Below, piece by piece: positions 23,401 through 35,400 of a stretch of 39,018 nucleotides of DNA. Every line of letters begins with the position of its first letter. Within the stretch, counting starts at the first letter, position 1. The notes under the pieces were generated by a model, which ran no database searches, was not told the origin of the DNA, and saw nothing but the letters and a program-made list of their open reading frames with translations. A program made the translations under genes and the position numbers. Source of the stretch: Acanthaster planci (taxonomy: Eukaryota > Echinodermata > Asteroidea > Valvatida > Acanthasteridae); the NCBI RefSeq assembly GCF_001949145.1, contig NW_019091500.1:239346-278363 (forward strand), in the 5' to 3' direction.

Positions 23401-26400
23401 GTGCCTGAAATGTCACTATTTACATGTATGTGCTATGATTATCTCCCACACTACTGGAAAGGTTTCAGTTATTTTGATCATGTTGCAGCCAAAAAGGAGG
23501 AAAACATACAAGTTTCTGTACACAGTAAATGGAGAGTTGCCCCTGGAGAGGTCGGAGGTGGATTCGGAATTAAAGTATTGATATAATCGTCTTTTATTTA
23601 ATTCCGAAAAGAATCAAATTAGAAAGAAGAAGAACATTAAGTAACAGTATAAATCAACAGTGAATCTAATTGTGGCTTTGTAAAGCCATCGATAGTTTAA
23701 ATTAAGGTTAAACTGAAGTTAAATGATTTAGTTTCTAATAATATGAATCAAACTAATACGGACACAGAAATAAACGTACAACATTTCACCCCAACGTTGG
23801 ATTCAGCTAAAGAAAATAGTCATAAAGTGACCCTTACAGTCAGAGATAAAAAATAAACTGTGCATTTCTGGACAAAAACTCTGACATAAAATCAACCTCC
23901 GTAATTAACAATACAAAAGTGACAGCAAAAAGTACCACTTTCAAAGGAACTTTCAGATTAGATATACTTCTAAACACACTGTAATAAGCACAGATACTTA
24001 AAAATACACCACTGTCATTCGAATTATATATCATATAAATATAATTATATCAGAAAATCATGAAGCTTTGACTACATTTGCAATGTACAAACATCATTAA
24101 GACTGTTGCAGAGAGACTGCACGTGAACAGCGTGCAACCTAAACAGGTAAACCGGCAAAATGCAAAGAAAAGAAAAATGAAAGGCTTCATTTGACAGGCG
24201 CTAATAAGAAGAACAGTTGAATGCGAAAGTTAGTGAGAGGCACCCACAACAACCTGCTTGATATTCAGTTCCTGGGCAGAACAGCCCCTTTGCTCAGATG
24301 TGAGTGCAGTAAATGGAATAACCTCCGACCTTGAGTGTGTAGCCTGTGTCATATACCTGTACATGTATAGTGATTTTGTTTTTATATGCATTAATTCATG
24401 CAGCTATGAGGCAGACTTCCTTCCTCAGATGTGAGTGCAGTAAATGGAATAACCTCCGACCTTGAGTGTGTAGCCTGTGTCATATACCTGTACATGTATA
24501 GTGATTTTGTTTTTATATGCATTAATTCATGCAGCTATGAGGCAGACTTCCTTCTGAACGGCACTTATCGCATCGGACGGAAATACAAAAAAGCAGTCTA
24601 CAAGCAGTACACAGATGACACCTACACTCAGGAGATTCCTAAGCCAGAATGGCTAGGATTTCTGGGCCCTTTGCTCTATGCAGAGGTTGGCGATACCATC
24701 TTTGTCCACTTCAAGAATATGGCCAGTCGGCCGTATACAGTGCACCCTCATGGCATGAAATATGAAAAGGATTCTGAGGGTAAGATATAAGGAAAGTTTT
24801 GGAAACACTTGGGATTTGACTACATTGTAAAACTCGGTGAAGTTGTCTGGTTGTAGCCTGGTTTTGAATGTTGTCAATGTTGTGTAGTACTGCTGGTTGC
24901 AAAAGTATAAATTCCGTCACCATTTAACATTCATTTGATTGAAATTCCAGCCTCTTGCTCTAAAAATATCTTTTGAAAAAATTGAGTTGGGAATAAGGTG
25001 GATGTTTCCAAGTCATTTGGTGAACATGCTCATGTTGAGTTAGTTGTCTTGTCTCTTTCCCCGTCCCCTCAACCCCGGCCACTCCCAGACAAAGTATAAG
25101 ACAAAAACAGAGCCTTCTGGTCTCCTGCACAAACACAATGTTTTCACGATCCTCTTGTTTGACAGGAAGAAGGAAATTTGGGGTTTAGGTCAGCCAACAT
25201 TTTGGGGAAAACCCAAGAGGAAATGTTTTGAAGCTGTTGCATTGGACTGTGACTAGACTGTGCAGGACAACTTTCACCCAAACGCAAAAAAAGACATGTA
25301 CATGTATCTTTGTATTCAAGGAAATATCCAAAAGATTTAAAGCAACTTGACATGGACAAGTTATGGGACAGACCGTTATTTGGTTTGGCTATCATTCCCA
25401 CTTCATGGGGTTTTTCCCTAGGGCAGTAATTTTAAGCCACAGATTTAGTTTACGTAGAACTGTATTAAATCAAATTACAAAAATAAAAATTCTTCAGAGT
25501 TGGTGAATGAGATGTAAAATTGTCAACAATCTTAGCTACTGAAAGAAAAGCTATGTATCTGTTAATTTTTAAAAGGGTAAGAATCTTTCTTAAAGCTTAA
25601 AGTCACTTCAATTTGAATTTTTAAGTGGAATTTGACTGAATTGTAGGTGCAGTCTATGAAGACAAGACGTCAGGAAAAGACAAAGCCGATGAGAATATTA
25701 AACCTGGTGGGGAACACCGCTTCAAATGGAAGGCCACACAAGCTGCTGGACCTGCTGACAATGATGAGAATTGTAGGCCTTGGCCATATCACACCCACAT
25801 CTCCACCCCAGAGGGTACCAACACAGGCCTTATCGGGGCACTTGTCATCTGTAAAGAAGGTTGGCTTTTGTTATCAGGTTTTGTTCACCATATTCATTGT
25901 TATGAATAAACTGGCTGGCCATTGTTTGTTAGATGTGTTTGGATTGATTGGTGTGGTTTGTATTAAGATAGCTTTAAATACTCAGTTTCTGACTGAAGAT
26001 CATTCTTGCGTTGCCAATCTTATCAATGACTTGTGATCACTGTGTAAACAGTTCAAGTTTTTTCCATAACTTGTACTGTAGCTTACACAACACCCTCTAT
26101 GTTGATCTCCTTAAATTGAGGAAAATTTATCCTTATTTCCTCTGCCGGTGATTTTTCTATTTTTTCATATGACTTGATGAATAGTTATATTTCCTTTATT
26201 TCAAGTATTCATTTCAAGATAATACCTGTGTGGTTGGAATTATCTCAGGATAATGCCTTAGTGGTTGGAATTATCTCAAGATAATACCTTAGTGGTTGGA
26301 ATTATCTCCGGTCTGATTTGCTAGGGATCCTGGATGAGCAAGGGCGAAGAAAAGACGTTGATAAGGAATTTCTGCTGATGTTCGCCATCATGGATGAGAA

Positions 26401-29400
26401 CCTAAGTTACCTCTTAAATGAGAATGTGGAAACCTACATCGGCAGGACAGATTTTGATCAGGGTAAACAAAATGTTGCGGGCTAAACTGGTTAATAATGA
26501 AGGGGTCTTGGGCTGAGTTCTTGGTTTTAGTAATAGATTGAAACAAGTAATATGGAGGATTTTCAATAAACGAATCATAAAAGAAGGTTGATAGCTTTAG
26601 TCAAACTGTGGTTCTCTTTGAAGGCAAACAAGAACTGTATGCTTTGAGTACTATATCTTGTGTTCCTTCATTTATTTTCATTTACTTTGGTTCATTGTTT
26701 GCTGTATCTGTCCACTGACTTTCAATAAGTATCAACCATTGATTAATGTCAATCATTGATTATTGAATGCAGTGTAAGAATTAATAAAAAATTGTGCAAT
26801 CTTCAAACTCTTGTCCATTTTCAATTTTCATTTGATTGGCCCTAGGGGGTCTCCACAACTCAGTCCTAGCCTGTGGTCTTTCTTACCCCTGAGAATTTAC
26901 GTTGTCAATTTGATTAAAGATCATGAATGACGCAGACTGTTCAATTGGCCTTTTCAGAAAGTGACGACTTTATCCGTAGTAACAAAATGGATGGCATCAA
27001 CGGTTATCTCTATGGCAACCTGCCAGGCTTGGAGGTCTGCGTTGGAGACAAGGTTGACTGGCATATTATGGCATTTGGGACTGAGGCTGATATTCACACC
27101 ATCTATTTCCATGGCAACCTGTTGGTATGTTCAAATCTACCTCAAGACCAGTACTGAGCTTACATTAGTATAGTACTGATGGCAAGGATGTTCTCCTTTC
27201 CTGTCAAACTAAAACGCAAGTTTTTTATAGCCAAATATTGATCTTGGAACAATCTCAGCTGATGTTTCCATTTTTAATTCAATTTCCTTGTTAGACGTTT
27301 CAAAGGCGTCGTCGGGACTCTCTTAGTCTTTCTCCAGCTGTTTTGATGAGTGCCATGATGGAGGCTAAGAATCCAGGAACTTGGCTAGTCACCTCTGCCT
27401 CGACCACTCATTTCAAGGGTGAGTGTTTGGGAAATCTGGGGTTTTGCTATAGATCTAATTCTTTTTGCCAACAGCGTTGTCCCAACTTTGTTTTTTGTGC
27501 TATTTTTACACTTCACATATGTGTCAACAACTTCTGTCTTAGACGGAAATAAAACACTTTTCTGAACTTAAATTGAAAAACCATGTCACATCAAAATCCT
27601 TGAAGATAACCCAAATTATTGATTCTTTTATTTAATTGGTTTTAACAAAAGTGGAAATGTGTGAGTAGTTGAATATCTAATTGATTTTTATTGACTTAAC
27701 CTCTCATGTGTCAGGTGAAATGACAAATTACAGTATACCAGTTGGTGTAGTAAAAAGTACAATAAAGTTTGTTTATGGAATCATTGATGTATACAATATC
27801 AACCACATATTGAACCAGCTATCACTAAATAGTAACATAAACAATTGGAATTATTCAGAAAAGGTAGCTTTTGATCCATTACTCGCTGAGCCTCCTGCCT
27901 GAGTGTTTTTTACAGACCTTGCAGAAGCTCCACAGAACTCTTTTAGGAAACAAGTCTGTTATTTTTCTTAATCTCATTTGTAGATGGCGCACAGGCTTTA
28001 TACACTGTGTCAGAATCTTGCGGGACACCAGGAGAAGCTGAGATGCCATCAGGTCAGCGTGAATACTTTATAGCAGCTGAAGAGATTGAATGGGACTATG
28101 CACCTAACAGAACACACAGTGATGGAACCAGCTTCAATGATAGTTCAAGGTATCTCTACCAATGAATGCAGGTGTATTCATTAATCCTGTCTCTCATGTT
28201 CTCTAGGCAACCTGCTGAGTGCAATGGAATAGAACACAGCTAAAATGAGAACCTTGCTTTAATGGAACAAAATGCAACATGGCTGAAATGTTCATCTGAA
28301 TCTAACAGAATGCAACCATGAATTTTGTGGCACTTTTTGGTGCTCCAGATACATCAAGTTCCAAGTTACACAGAGTCTTATACATTAGACTCTGTATGTT
28401 GATGTGTATTGTTCTCCCAAATGACCGCTGTTGCTTTGTGTTGCATTTCAACAGGGTTGGGATTGAGGTTGAAGTAACAAGTCCCATGATAACTTGAAAA
28501 GGAGCTGTGCCTGTATGTTTTGGAAATAGAACAAGTTGACTTTGACCACAATTGCTTTCCTCATACCATTGATTTTATTTGTTTTATCATGTAGCCATTC
28601 CTACCCTTTCTTCACGAAGGAAGACAATCGAATCGGTGGGAAATATAGAAAAGCGAAATTTGTTGGTTACACAGACAACACTTTCACCATTCAATCTTAC
28701 GCTGAGCCTCACCTGGGCATTCTGGGACCTGTCATCCGGGGAGAGGTAGGGGACGTGATCAGGGTGACCCTAAGGAACAGCTTGACCAATCAGAACATTA
28801 GCTTACAACCTCATGGAGTACGCTACAACAAATCTAACGAGGGCCAGGCTTACAACGATGGCACATCAGGTAGGACAAAGTCAAATATTGGGTTTGAAGT
28901 TATGTCCACAGCAAGGTTGGGACGTTTTACACAAAGGGTCAGTAAATGCTTATAGACTTGCCAAAATGTTTCAACAGAACCCCTTTTTTAAGGTTTGACG
29001 TTTGATTAATGTGATCAGGCGTTCATTTTTAAACAGTACAAATAAATGTGTCCTTTAATGGCATAGTTTTTTAAACAAGAATAATTGGTCATTTTGTATA
29101 CCCCTTAGCATCGATCTACGTGTTTATTTATACATTAAGTCAATCATGTGCATGGATGGCGAACTACATGTATGTACGTGTATGCATATATGAAATCCAA
29201 GTTAAGTGGCAGTTGCCTTTGGAAAGTGTTGGTTAAACATGGAAAAAATATTTTAAAAAAATAAATGTTTATTGTATAGTTTCCCACCTTTAGTGCACTG
29301 AAGATTTGGACCCTTCTCAGCCTTACTGAAAACAGAGGTGTTTATTTCATATGATTACCTTGTTTATCCTGAAGATGTATTAATGTTTCAACATTTTACA

Positions 29401-32400
29401 GATTAACGTCCGTCTTATTACAGTTTTGGACGAAAAGGTTCAGCAGCTTCTGTTCAATATTCTCCTGACAGTTTCTAATAATTGTGTCGTAACAACTTGA
29501 TGTACATGTACATGTCCACCTCCAATTTGTTAGCTAACATACCTACATGTGAATTAAAGCCATAATGAGCATTGCTGGGTTCTTGGTTACCAAGACTCCA
29601 AATTCAGGCTTCAGCACTCAAAACTCACTTCTCAGTCAGGACACTCCAACCTTAGCTTCACTATCTTGTATAACTCACTATCCCATCCAATCTTGTCAGG
29701 TGCGGATCACTTTGATGAGACGGTCATACCTGAATCGTCCTACACTTACACATGGACTATACCAGAGTACGTCGGTCCTACCAACATTGATCAAGACTGC
29801 ATTACCTGGATCTATACATCAGCCGTTGACCCTGAGGGTGATGTGTTCGCTGGTCTGGTTGGACCGTTATTGGTGTGCAAAAAGGGAAGTCTGAACACTA
29901 CTACAGGCAAACAGGTCAGTCACGAGAAACTAGTCAATCTGTTCTCCATTTGAAATCTGTCACTTGAACAAACCTGCAAACCTATTTCTCATGTCACTTG
30001 AAGTTGATCTGATGTGATTTTTCCAAAGCTCTAGCTATACTGAAGACTCCCTTTGAAGTATCACATTAGCCATTTGAATAAAACCAAATCTTCTGAAATA
30101 CAGTACCTGGTTTTGCATCGGTTTTAATAGAATCTACCCAACCAAAACTTAACACATAGAAAGTGGTCACTGTTAGTTGAGCATTTGTCTTGCTCTTAAC
30201 TGACGTAATTTGAAATTCTTTTTGCCATCATGATCATAGTGACATTTCCCAATTTTTAAAGGATTCAGACTGTTGTGTTGTGTTTATTTTGAAAAACGTA
30301 AGAAAGAGATATTTGTTGGGGTAGAGGGCCATCTAGGGTGTTTCTTTTTGAAGAGGGGGCATATCCCTTAAATTGCAAATACATGACGATAAAGTTGGCT
30401 TAAAATGACAAGTTTAAAAGGTAGTCTTCTGCCGCGTTTATCATTTTTTTTACGTTGAAGACAACTGTATTGTTTTCCTTAACAGCTTAGAGTAGATCAG
30501 GAATTCTTTCTCCTCTTTACGACGTTTGATGAGAATCTCAGCTGGTTGATTGATCAGAACATTGCCACATACTCAGCCAATCCTGGAGCAGTTGACAAGA
30601 ATGATGAGGTTTTTGTGACGTCCAATCAGATGGCTTGTAAGATTTCTACATCATTTCTTAAAATCACTGAGACTGTTTTATTTGTCTGTGCCTTAACCTT
30701 AACAATCATCCAATTTCAATATGATTTAACATACACCCTACCCTGAGGGTAAATATCCGTGAAGTAATTTCCAAATTGGTCAGAAAACAAGCAGATGATT
30801 GTATTCCAAATATTAATGTTTGATTTGCTGCTTCAACATGACACAAACCATCACAAGCATCTGCTTCAACATAACACAAACCATCACAAGCACCTGCTTC
30901 AACATGACACAAACCATCACAAGCACCTGCTTCATCATATTCTAATCGTATTTTCCTCCAAATAAGGGAAAACCGGGAAACTAACTCCCTCTTTTCCAGT
31001 TACGGAATTTGAGAAAAGTCCCTCAAATCAGGGAATTTTGTTTGCCCAGTGGTCAGACTTTATCTCCTCGTGTCCATACCAAACAGCGAATCCTCTGGAT
31101 GATTACATGGCTGTAGTGGCTTTGTAGTACAGCTTAGTGTACTCGTAGTAATTAAATGCCTCTATCTCTCTGTATCGATGTAGCTGTAGGGCACCTACAT
31201 GTACATGTATAACCTTATAACCTGTAACATGAACACCTGTAATGTTCACTAGCAGACTATAGCAAATTAATGATCCTGGAATTTTTAACTTTGCTCAGGG
31301 AAATATCAGGGAGTTTTGTTCCCATGAAATGTGGGAACCCCGTCCATCATACCTTTCTTTTTTTGTTTCTGGTGTTTAGCAATTAACGGTTACTCCTACA
31401 ACAATCTTGTTGGTATAACAATGACTGTTGGAGATCGTGTCTCCTGGCATGTGATGGCAGTCGGCAAGTACAGCGATGAGCATACTGTAGCTTTTGAGAG
31501 CCAGGTGGTCACTCACAACTCGGTTCGGAAAGTGGCGGTACCAGTCTTTCCTGGTGTATCTGAGACAGTCATCATGGACGCAGATGTTGTCGGTAACGAA
31601 TGACTTTTAGATTTCATAGCCTTACATAAATAATGGACAATAATTGAGACTTTTTATGATCAGGATGGCCATTTTTGTTCTATGATATTCATTGTTGGAT
31701 GTCCTTTTTTTTATATGTAGCAATTTTTTTATAACTGATTGTCTGGTTTTTATTATCAAGTTGATTTTTTTGTTGAAATTTATTGATTAATTTACATATT
31801 TGGTAATGTATTTGTTTTTCGTTTGTAGCCTTTTTGATTGATTTGAATAATGAAAAATAATGACCATATTGGTTTGTTCATCCCTTTGTTCACATGTGTG
31901 TTCACATAATCATTCATTCCTGTATTTGACTCACTGATGTCCTGTTTGTTTCTGTTGCATTCATTACAGCTGCTTAACTCTGTTTATATGTCAGATCAAA
32001 GTTTCAAAAGAACATGTTTCAACAAATGTAGGAAATATTTGTTTGTGAGGGTACAGAAAAAGTCACAAGAAAATCGACTTCGTTTTCTTTTCTGTGTAGG
32101 ACGTTTTCACATTGAATGTGAAACCAATTCCCACTTAGTCAAAGGAATGGAGGGGTCGTTTACAGTAACTCCCAAGGAGAATGCTGTGTCCCCAGATGTT
32201 GGAAATGCTGTCCGGACATTCTACATAGGCATTGTGGAGAGATACTGGGACTTTGTTCCGGTGAAATATGATCCGATACGAAGCCAGAACTTGACCGATC
32301 CAGAAAGGTAAGGCCTTACCTTCAAACAATCTCCCGCAGAATTGTTGGGAAAAAGTGAATAACTGAAGCATAGAAATAACTTGAATGGAGAGAACACTGA

Positions 32401-35400
32401 TATTGAAATGAAAAACAAACATGTTGTGAATTACAATAGAAAATGCCAAACTGTTTGATGGCACAAATACAGCCTGTAAGGTGGTTCATTTTCAATGCAT
32501 TAACCCTAACCCTCCTCAATCCTCCAACAGGTGAAGGATTCAGGAGGGTTAGGGTTAATTATCCTTGGTGAGCTGTCAGTGAATCTTTTAAAATTCTTAC
32601 CACCAACATTGATACCGTGCTTGTTATGGGGCCGATGGGTACCCCCTCACATGGCCAATCCCTATAAACTCTAGACTATTATCTAACACATCTCCCCTAG
32701 TGGTCTGAAAAGAATTCCTGAGATTCCGATCAAACAATGATCGACACCAAGGGGGGGTCTCTCCGCCCCATATCTTGCATCATATGCCAACTTTGGGTAT
32801 CTTTTATCCATTTTCCATGTTTTAGCCCGGGATATGTTTTTGTGAACCAAGGAGAAACATCCATTGGTTCAAGGTATAAGAAAGCCTTGTTCAGAGAGTT
32901 TACAGATGAGAGCTTCAAAGTGGAAAAGAATCGAACAGGCACTGATGCACATCTTGGGGTTCAGGGACCATTGCTTCACATGGAAGTCGGTGAGACAGTG
33001 GAAGTTGTTCTCAAGAACATGGCAAGTCGACGGTACGCTTTGGAACCGCATGGGGTTCTGGTGGTCGAAGATTCCATGGACAGTGAAGGTAAGAAGTTCT
33101 TCAGTATTTAAAATGTTGTGGCTGGTGTTCACTAGGACCAGTTCAGATCCATGTGCTGTGTCCTTGGGCAAGCTACTCTACCCAAATTACTTGCATCCAG
33201 TTTTTCTATCGTAAAGATAAAAAACAAACACTAGTCAAAGACTCGTGTTCACTCAGAACAGATCAGCTTTTGTGATGTCTTTGTGAGATGTGCAATCAAT
33301 GAACAGGAGAATGATGCGGGTGGTATGCATTAAGCAAATAGAGCATGGTAAAAAGTTACTGGACGTCACTGACATTGTGGTTACTATTAATGCTGTTATC
33401 CATTTTCCACCGTTATGGTGACATCTGTTGCAAAGATTGGTGTTTCTCTTTGGTTCCACAGGGGGTGTTCAAGCTGGTGGAAACAAGACTTATCGCTGGA
33501 AAGTTCCTGAACGCGCTGGACCAACTGCAGCAGACCCTAATTGTGTGGTCTATGCTTACTACTCCAACATTGATAAAGAGCGTGATACTAACTCCGGCCT
33601 GGTTGGTCCGATGGTTGTCTGTCGTCCGGACACGCTCGGTGAAGATGGTCGCCGGCGAGATGTGGACCAGGAGTTTGTGCTGCTCTTTACTGTCATGGAC
33701 GAGAACAAGAGCTGGTATTTGGATGAGAACATCGCTAAGTTCTGCAGCATGCCGAATCTTGTGGACAAGGAAGATGCTGGTTTTCAGGAGAGCAACCTGA
33801 TGCATGGTAAGGAGCAAAGATTTTATAGTGCGGCGTAGCGGCGCAAGATGGAGAACTCGGCCAAAAAGTTGCTATCACCATAGGTACCATTCCAGTGTGA
33901 ACGTTAATGCATAGGTGCAGGCATACCAGGTGTGCGTGCTCAGCGCGGCGTCTCGGTACCTGCACCTGTTGCGTTAGCTTAGTGTATTTACACCCAAATG
34001 GCGCCCATGCTATAACGAGGTTTTACGCTTATTCAAGGTAAAGTTAACCATTTTACGCTGCTGTGCGTTGCTGTACAATCTTTGGTAAGCAAATGAGAAT
34101 TTCATATCTGAAACAGTAACTGTTCATTTGAGTCTATCAGCTCTGATTAAACGTACCTTTCGTAAAATTTACGAAAACATTTATTCTGTGCCTACTGAAA
34201 AACTTGAGTCCAACTTGAATCAGAGCTTACTGGGTTGTTCCTTAACCACTTCCTGCCGGGGAGCCTGGTTTTGGGCACGTGTGTTTATACGCGTGGCCGG
34301 GATCTCCGAAATCGGACAAAGGGAACTGGGCCTTGTAATAAAGACCGTACTCGGAACAAAAGACCAGGCTGCTGGGCATTACTGACATTTTTTCACTCTC
34401 AATAGTGGAGATAATCCAGCCTTTTTTTGAAACAGTATACCACGGTTTGGGGCATTTAGTGCGAGCGGATTACCACTGAGGACAAAAGCGCTCCACTACC
34501 ACAGCGATGAGCCACATAGCACGGCTTCACGCTAATCTGGCCCCTTTTAAAAATAGGTCAGCAGCGCACTGTGCCAGGTTTGTGAATAGAAGAAAGTTAA
34601 AAAACACCGTACAATCTGGGCTCTTTTTACAAGGCTGCATTCCTGGCTGAAATACTCGAGCATCAATAGATTTTGTCTGTCAGACTATAGTGGCCACCAG
34701 ACAGTAATTTGTGTAGATGTAAACATCCATTAATTGAAATGATGAATTTTCGAAGAACTTTGAAAACTAAAAATCTTGAAATAGTCCCGAATATGTGCAC
34801 TGCATTTTTCAAACCATCTGGCAGCAAGTGGTTAAGGCTGGTAGCTTCCAACCTTTACTCCAGGCATAAATGGTTTGCTGTACCACAACCTCCGTAACCT
34901 TGAAATGTCCAAGGACGACACTGTGGAATGGTACCTGATTGGCCTTGGGGATGAGGTTGACGTCCATTCCGTCCACTTTCATGGCCAGACGATCACTTAC
35001 CGGACAGCCATGGTGAACAGGATTGATGTCTTTGAACTCTTTGCTGGTAAGACACCAACTATACCTACTCTCAGACAACTTAAAGCATGTTGTGATATGA
35101 GGCAACCGATCTCTAGATAAACTCAAATCTGCAAGACATGATTTATGATCTGAGGGTGTTTTGTATGAAAATGTTCTTTCTTATGAGGTTAAATGCAAGC
35201 ATATATTGACAAGTCGAAGTGTTGGCCTTCTTCAATATTCAGTATCAGGGATACTTTGTCTTGTGTGTGGTCTTTTCAATCAATCATGAATGATTTTGGA
35301 AGTCATTCATATCTACAACTAACTTTGAATTCTACCCCTGCTGAGTTTAGATAAGGTTTTGTCTTTCTTTCTGAGGTGTCAATGCAGCATTTAATAGCAT

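Larger units (their letters stand above)
17617..24534 (+). other. Intron 1 of the ferroxidase gene (6.9 kb)
   Basis: This is the longest intron in the window. It holds two related foldback elements (20852-21011 and 21960-22063), a dispersed-repeat copy (22312-22355), a 34-bp near-palindrome (22982-23015), an A-rich tract at 23590-24040, and one copy of a 131-bp duplication at its 3' end. A 197-codon open frame on the - strand at 22201-22794 has low-complexity F/K/E-rich sequence and no recognisable domain, and I do not call it a gene. Long first introns often carry regulatory sites, but none could be identified by eye. Confidence 0.6.

Noticed and set aside
33829-34000. GC-rich stretch with inverted AGGTGCAGG...CCTGCACCT in intron 14
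   Set aside because: The arms are only about 12 bases and no ends or second copy could be defined, so it is not called as an element.
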